Shown here: positions 42,888 to 44,847 of the stretch, one piece after another | How positions within the stretch are numbered: the stretch's first letter is position 1 | Layout of the letters: each line of letters starts with the position of its first letter | Source of the DNA: CAYZWU01 sp964482235 | GTDB lineage: Bacteria; Planctomycetota; B15-G4; CAYZWU01 | Assembly (NCBI GenBank): GCA_964482235.1 | Contig: CAYZWU010000046.1 | Location: 1-44,847 of the forward strand | Length of the DNA: 44,847 bases | Reading direction: 5' to 3' | The notes under the pieces: model-generated | Seen by the model: the letters and a program-made list of their open reading frames with translations, nothing else | Told to the model about the DNA's origin: nothing | The model's database searches: none | Translations under genes and position numbers: made by a program

Positions 42888-44588
42888 TCATTGCTTGAGA
42901 ATCGGGAAACCGTCAGACGTCCATTCCTCCATCGGGTGATCTCCCAGGTAGATGGTGAGCTGATAGGTACCTGCCGGTGCCACGGCGGGGAAGTACTGCA
43001 CGGCTGTTCGCTGGAAGGATCCCTGGGCGGCCAGCGTGATCGTCACCGGTCCGAGAGGCTGCGGCCAGGCCGATCCGTTCGGCAAGGTGTAGATGCCCCA
43101 GAGATCGAAGGTCTGCGCCGTCGGTTCAGCATTCACCACGGAAACGTCGAAGGCGAAGCTGCCGCCCGTTGGGGGGATCACGACGGGTGGATTGTGCGGC
43201 AGGACGGTCAAATCCACATCGGGATGGAGGCCAGGGTCAAGCCCGAGAACCACGAAGTCGGTCGCATTGTAGCCGTTGATCATGCCGACGCAGTATGCTG
43301 TCTGACGCACCTCGTCCCAGATCAGCTCGTCCGCGATTCCCGAGAAGGTTCCCGGATCGCCGTAGGTCATGTGCCAGCGTTCCTGACCCTGGGAATCGGT
43401 GCTCGCCGCCCCGATCGTGAAGTCGTAGCCGTGCCCCGGGCCGCCCGAGTCGGAGCCGATCCACCCGCAGGCGTAGGTGTTGCATTCAGCGTCCGTGGCA
43501 ATGGAATAGACGCCGTTGTATCCGTCCCACGTGGGCGTCCAGGTCCACCGCTCCGCGCCTGCCGAGGTCAGGCTGAGGATCGTGAAGGCGTCACCTCCCG
43601 GCTCCACCGTTTTTCCTCCTGCATAGAGGTTCCCGTCAGCTCCCCAGGTGATGCAGAGGCCCACGTCGTGAAGGTTCATGGCGCCATTGTAGTGATAGAC
43701 CCAGCGCTCCGTGCCCTGGGGTGTGAGGCTCAGCACGCAGAATTCGCGGTCGCGGCCGATCTCGGTGGATTTGCCCACGGCGTACAGGTTTCCGTCGTCG
43801 CCCCAGATGACCTGCGAAGCCTCGTCCTCGCTGCCGCTCGTGCCGCTGTAGGCATAGAGCCAGCGCGGCTGGCCGTCGGGGGTGAGACTGAAAACGCAGA
43901 AGTCGCCCCAGAGGTCGCGACAGAGACGTCCCGCGGCGTAGACATTGCCGTCCTGGCCGTAGACGATGTCCCAGACGCAGTCCGAGGCGTTGCGTCCGCC
44001 GTTGTAGTGGTGAATCCAGCGTTCCGTGCCATCCGGGGCGAGGCTCACCACGATCAGGTCCGCACCGTTGGCGGAATCCACGGTGGAGATGCCGCCGGCG
44101 TAGATGTTGCCGTCAGCGCCCACGGTGACCGTGAAGGCCGAGTCCATGTCGCGCGCTCCGCCGTCGTAGCGGTACGACCAGCGCTCGTTGCCGGAAGGAT
44201 CGACGCTCACGATGAGGAAGTCTGCCCCCGTGCCGGGTGTCTCGGTGTCGCCGGCCGCATAGGCGTTGCCGGCCGCGTCGGCGGCAATGGAATACCCGGT
44301 ATCGAACTCGTTGAGTCCGCCGTCGAAGAGGTGGACCCACCGCTCAGTCCCGTCGGGATCCAGGCAGGTGATCACGAGATCGCTGTACCCCGGCCCCGTT
44401 CCCGAGGCCTGGCCCGTTGCGTAGATCGTGCCGTCAGCCGCTTGGCAGATCCCCTTGCCGATGTCGCAGTTTCCATAGGGGCCTGGTCCGTTGTAGCGGT
44501 AATCCCAGCGCAGGTTGTCGTCTGCCTTTGCCGATCCGGCCAGGGCGAACGAGATGGCGAGCCCGAGAAGAACGAGGTAGGTTTTCAT
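42888..44588 (-). CDS. Secreted beta-propeller protein
   Basis: A 566-residue protein with a Sec signal peptide (residues 1-22, ending AGSAKA). Residues about 25-445 hold seven or eight similar repeats of about 55 residues: each has a GADGNIYAGG or GDDGNLYAVG turn followed by a strand like FCVLSLTPQGTERWVYHYNG. This is the SBBP-like beta-propeller pattern. The last 110 residues form a beta-sandwich (DLTVLPHNPPVVIPPTGGSF and the following strands), as found in secreted proteins of FCB-type bacteria. No catalytic residues are visible; binding or structural work at the surface is likely. AAAGGAG supports the start at 44588. Confidence 0.87.
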   Translation of the reverse strand: MKTYLVLLGLAISFALAGSAKADDNLRWDYRYNGPGPYGNCDIGKGICQAADGTIYATGQASGTGPGYSDLVITCLDPDGTERWVHLFDGGLNEFDTGYSIAADAAGNAYAAGDTETPGTGADFLIVSVDPSGNERWSYRYDGGARDMDSAFTVTVGADGNIYAGGISTVDSANGADLIVVSLAPDGTERWIHHYNGGRNASDCVWDIVYGQDGNVYAAGRLCRDLWGDFCVFSLTPDGQPRWLYAYSGTSGSEDEASQVIWGDDGNLYAVGKSTEIGRDREFCVLSLTPQGTERWVYHYNGAMNLHDVGLCITWGADGNLYAGGKTVEPGGDAFTILSLTSAGAERWTWTPTWDGYNGVYSIATDAECNTYACGWIGSDSGGPGHGYDFTIGAASTDSQGQERWHMTYGDPGTFSGIADELIWDEVRQTAYCVGMINGYNATDFVVLGLDPGLHPDVDLTVLPHNPPVVIPPTGGSFAFDVSVVNAEPTAQTFDLWGIYTLPNGSAWPQPLGPVTITLAAQGSFQRTAVQYFPAVAPAGTYQLTIYLGDHPMEEWTSDGFPILKQ

Positions 44589-44660
44589 CTGGATCTCCTT
44601 TCTCGGCATATGAGCGAGGCATGGACTGCAGAGCGGAGCGGCCGCAAGGCCGGACGAACC

Positions 44661-44687
44661 ATTATAGGATCTTTGTGCAAAAAGATC
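44661..44687 (-). promoter_or_regulatory. TATAAT promoter with operator-like inverted repeat, propeller gene
   Basis: On the minus strand a perfect TATAAT (44666-44661) is preceded by GATCTTT/AAAGATC arms (44668-44687, 6 bases between), a perfect 7-bp inverted repeat that covers the spacer. A repressor bound there would block polymerase. Confidence 0.5.
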
Positions 44688-44746
44688 GAGCCCAGGGGCC
44701 GGGAGAGCCGGTCCGGACCGGTGTTTCCCGTGTGTCGGTGGTATAT

Positions 44747-44777
44747 AAAAAACGCCGGCACCCGAGAGGGTGCCGGC
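44747..44777 (-). terminator. Intrinsic terminator of the tRNA-Gly transcript
   Basis: Minus-strand reading gives a perfect 10-bp stem (GCCGGCACCC with GGGTGCCGGC), a 4-nt loop and then G and six T. It lies 10 bases after the tRNA CCA end. Confidence 0.92.
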
Positions 44778-44787
44778 AGTCATTTTC

Positions 44788-44847
<60 letters not shown>

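Overview
The window is a GC-rich bacterial chromosome segment from an environmental, probably carbohydrate-degrading organism. Several features point to Planctomycetota or a neighbouring PVC/FCB-type lineage: an ECF-like sigma factor paired with a membrane Ser/Thr kinase carrying a WD40-type propeller, a Tat-exported Gfo/Idh oxidoreductase, a Tat-exported sulfatase, and secreted parallel beta-helix and beta-propeller proteins. This placement is inference from gene content; no rRNA or other phylogenetic marker strong enough to settle it is present.

Layout. 1-415 is AT-rich non-coding DNA with a 12-base C tract. 416-5719 (+) holds a secreted SGNH-like protein, then a likely operon of class II aldolase, archease and an exported HEAT-repeat/VWA protein. 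5725-8236 (+) holds a well-formed promoter, an AI-2E-family membrane protein with a very large charged insert, and a thermonuclease-like lipoprotein. 8444-15021 (-) holds SppA, glutaminyl-tRNA synthetase, a CAP-domain protein and an AAA/DUF4143 ATPase with its own promoter and palindrome. 15066-24579 is a sugar-degradation locus: on the minus strand GH2-like enzyme, a three-hydrolase fusion and a GH94 phosphorylase, and divergently a Tat-exported Gfo/Idh oxidoreductase. 24914-29984 (+) is the sigma factor/kinase pair. 30241-31563 (+) is a secreted beta-helix protein of mosaic base composition. 31679-38829 (-) runs sulfatase, sodium/solute symporter, galactokinase-like kinase and a DUF4139-like protein. 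39026-40890 (+) is a UroD-family protein translationally coupled to a phosphopantetheinyl transferase. 41020-44588 (-) is a Cys-rich lipoprotein, a C45-type acyltransferase/peptidase and a secreted beta-propeller. A tRNA-Gly(CCC) runs off the right edge.

The most unusual signal is non-coding. Two intergenic elements (8237-8345 and 23004-23114) are perfect 38-bp palindromes around 33-35-nt loops. They share an identical 29-bp stem, but the 6-9 bp nearest the loop differ completely between copies while remaining perfectly self-complementary. A third, decayed copy with an extra half-arm lies at 24744-24857, beside a different 29-bp palindrome at 24615-24694. Together they look like an undescribed dispersed hairpin family under structural constraint or inter-arm conversion. 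One copy sits in the divergent control region of the sugar-degradation locus and may supply a -35 box.

Functional reading: the GH2/esterase/GH94/oxidoreductase cluster and the sulfatase/symporter/kinase cluster fit breakdown and import of modified polysaccharides. The GH2 enzyme and the sulfatase carry similar C-terminal discoidin-like domains, and two other secreted proteins appear to share a C-terminal Ig-like domain, which suggests common substrate-binding or surface-anchoring modules.
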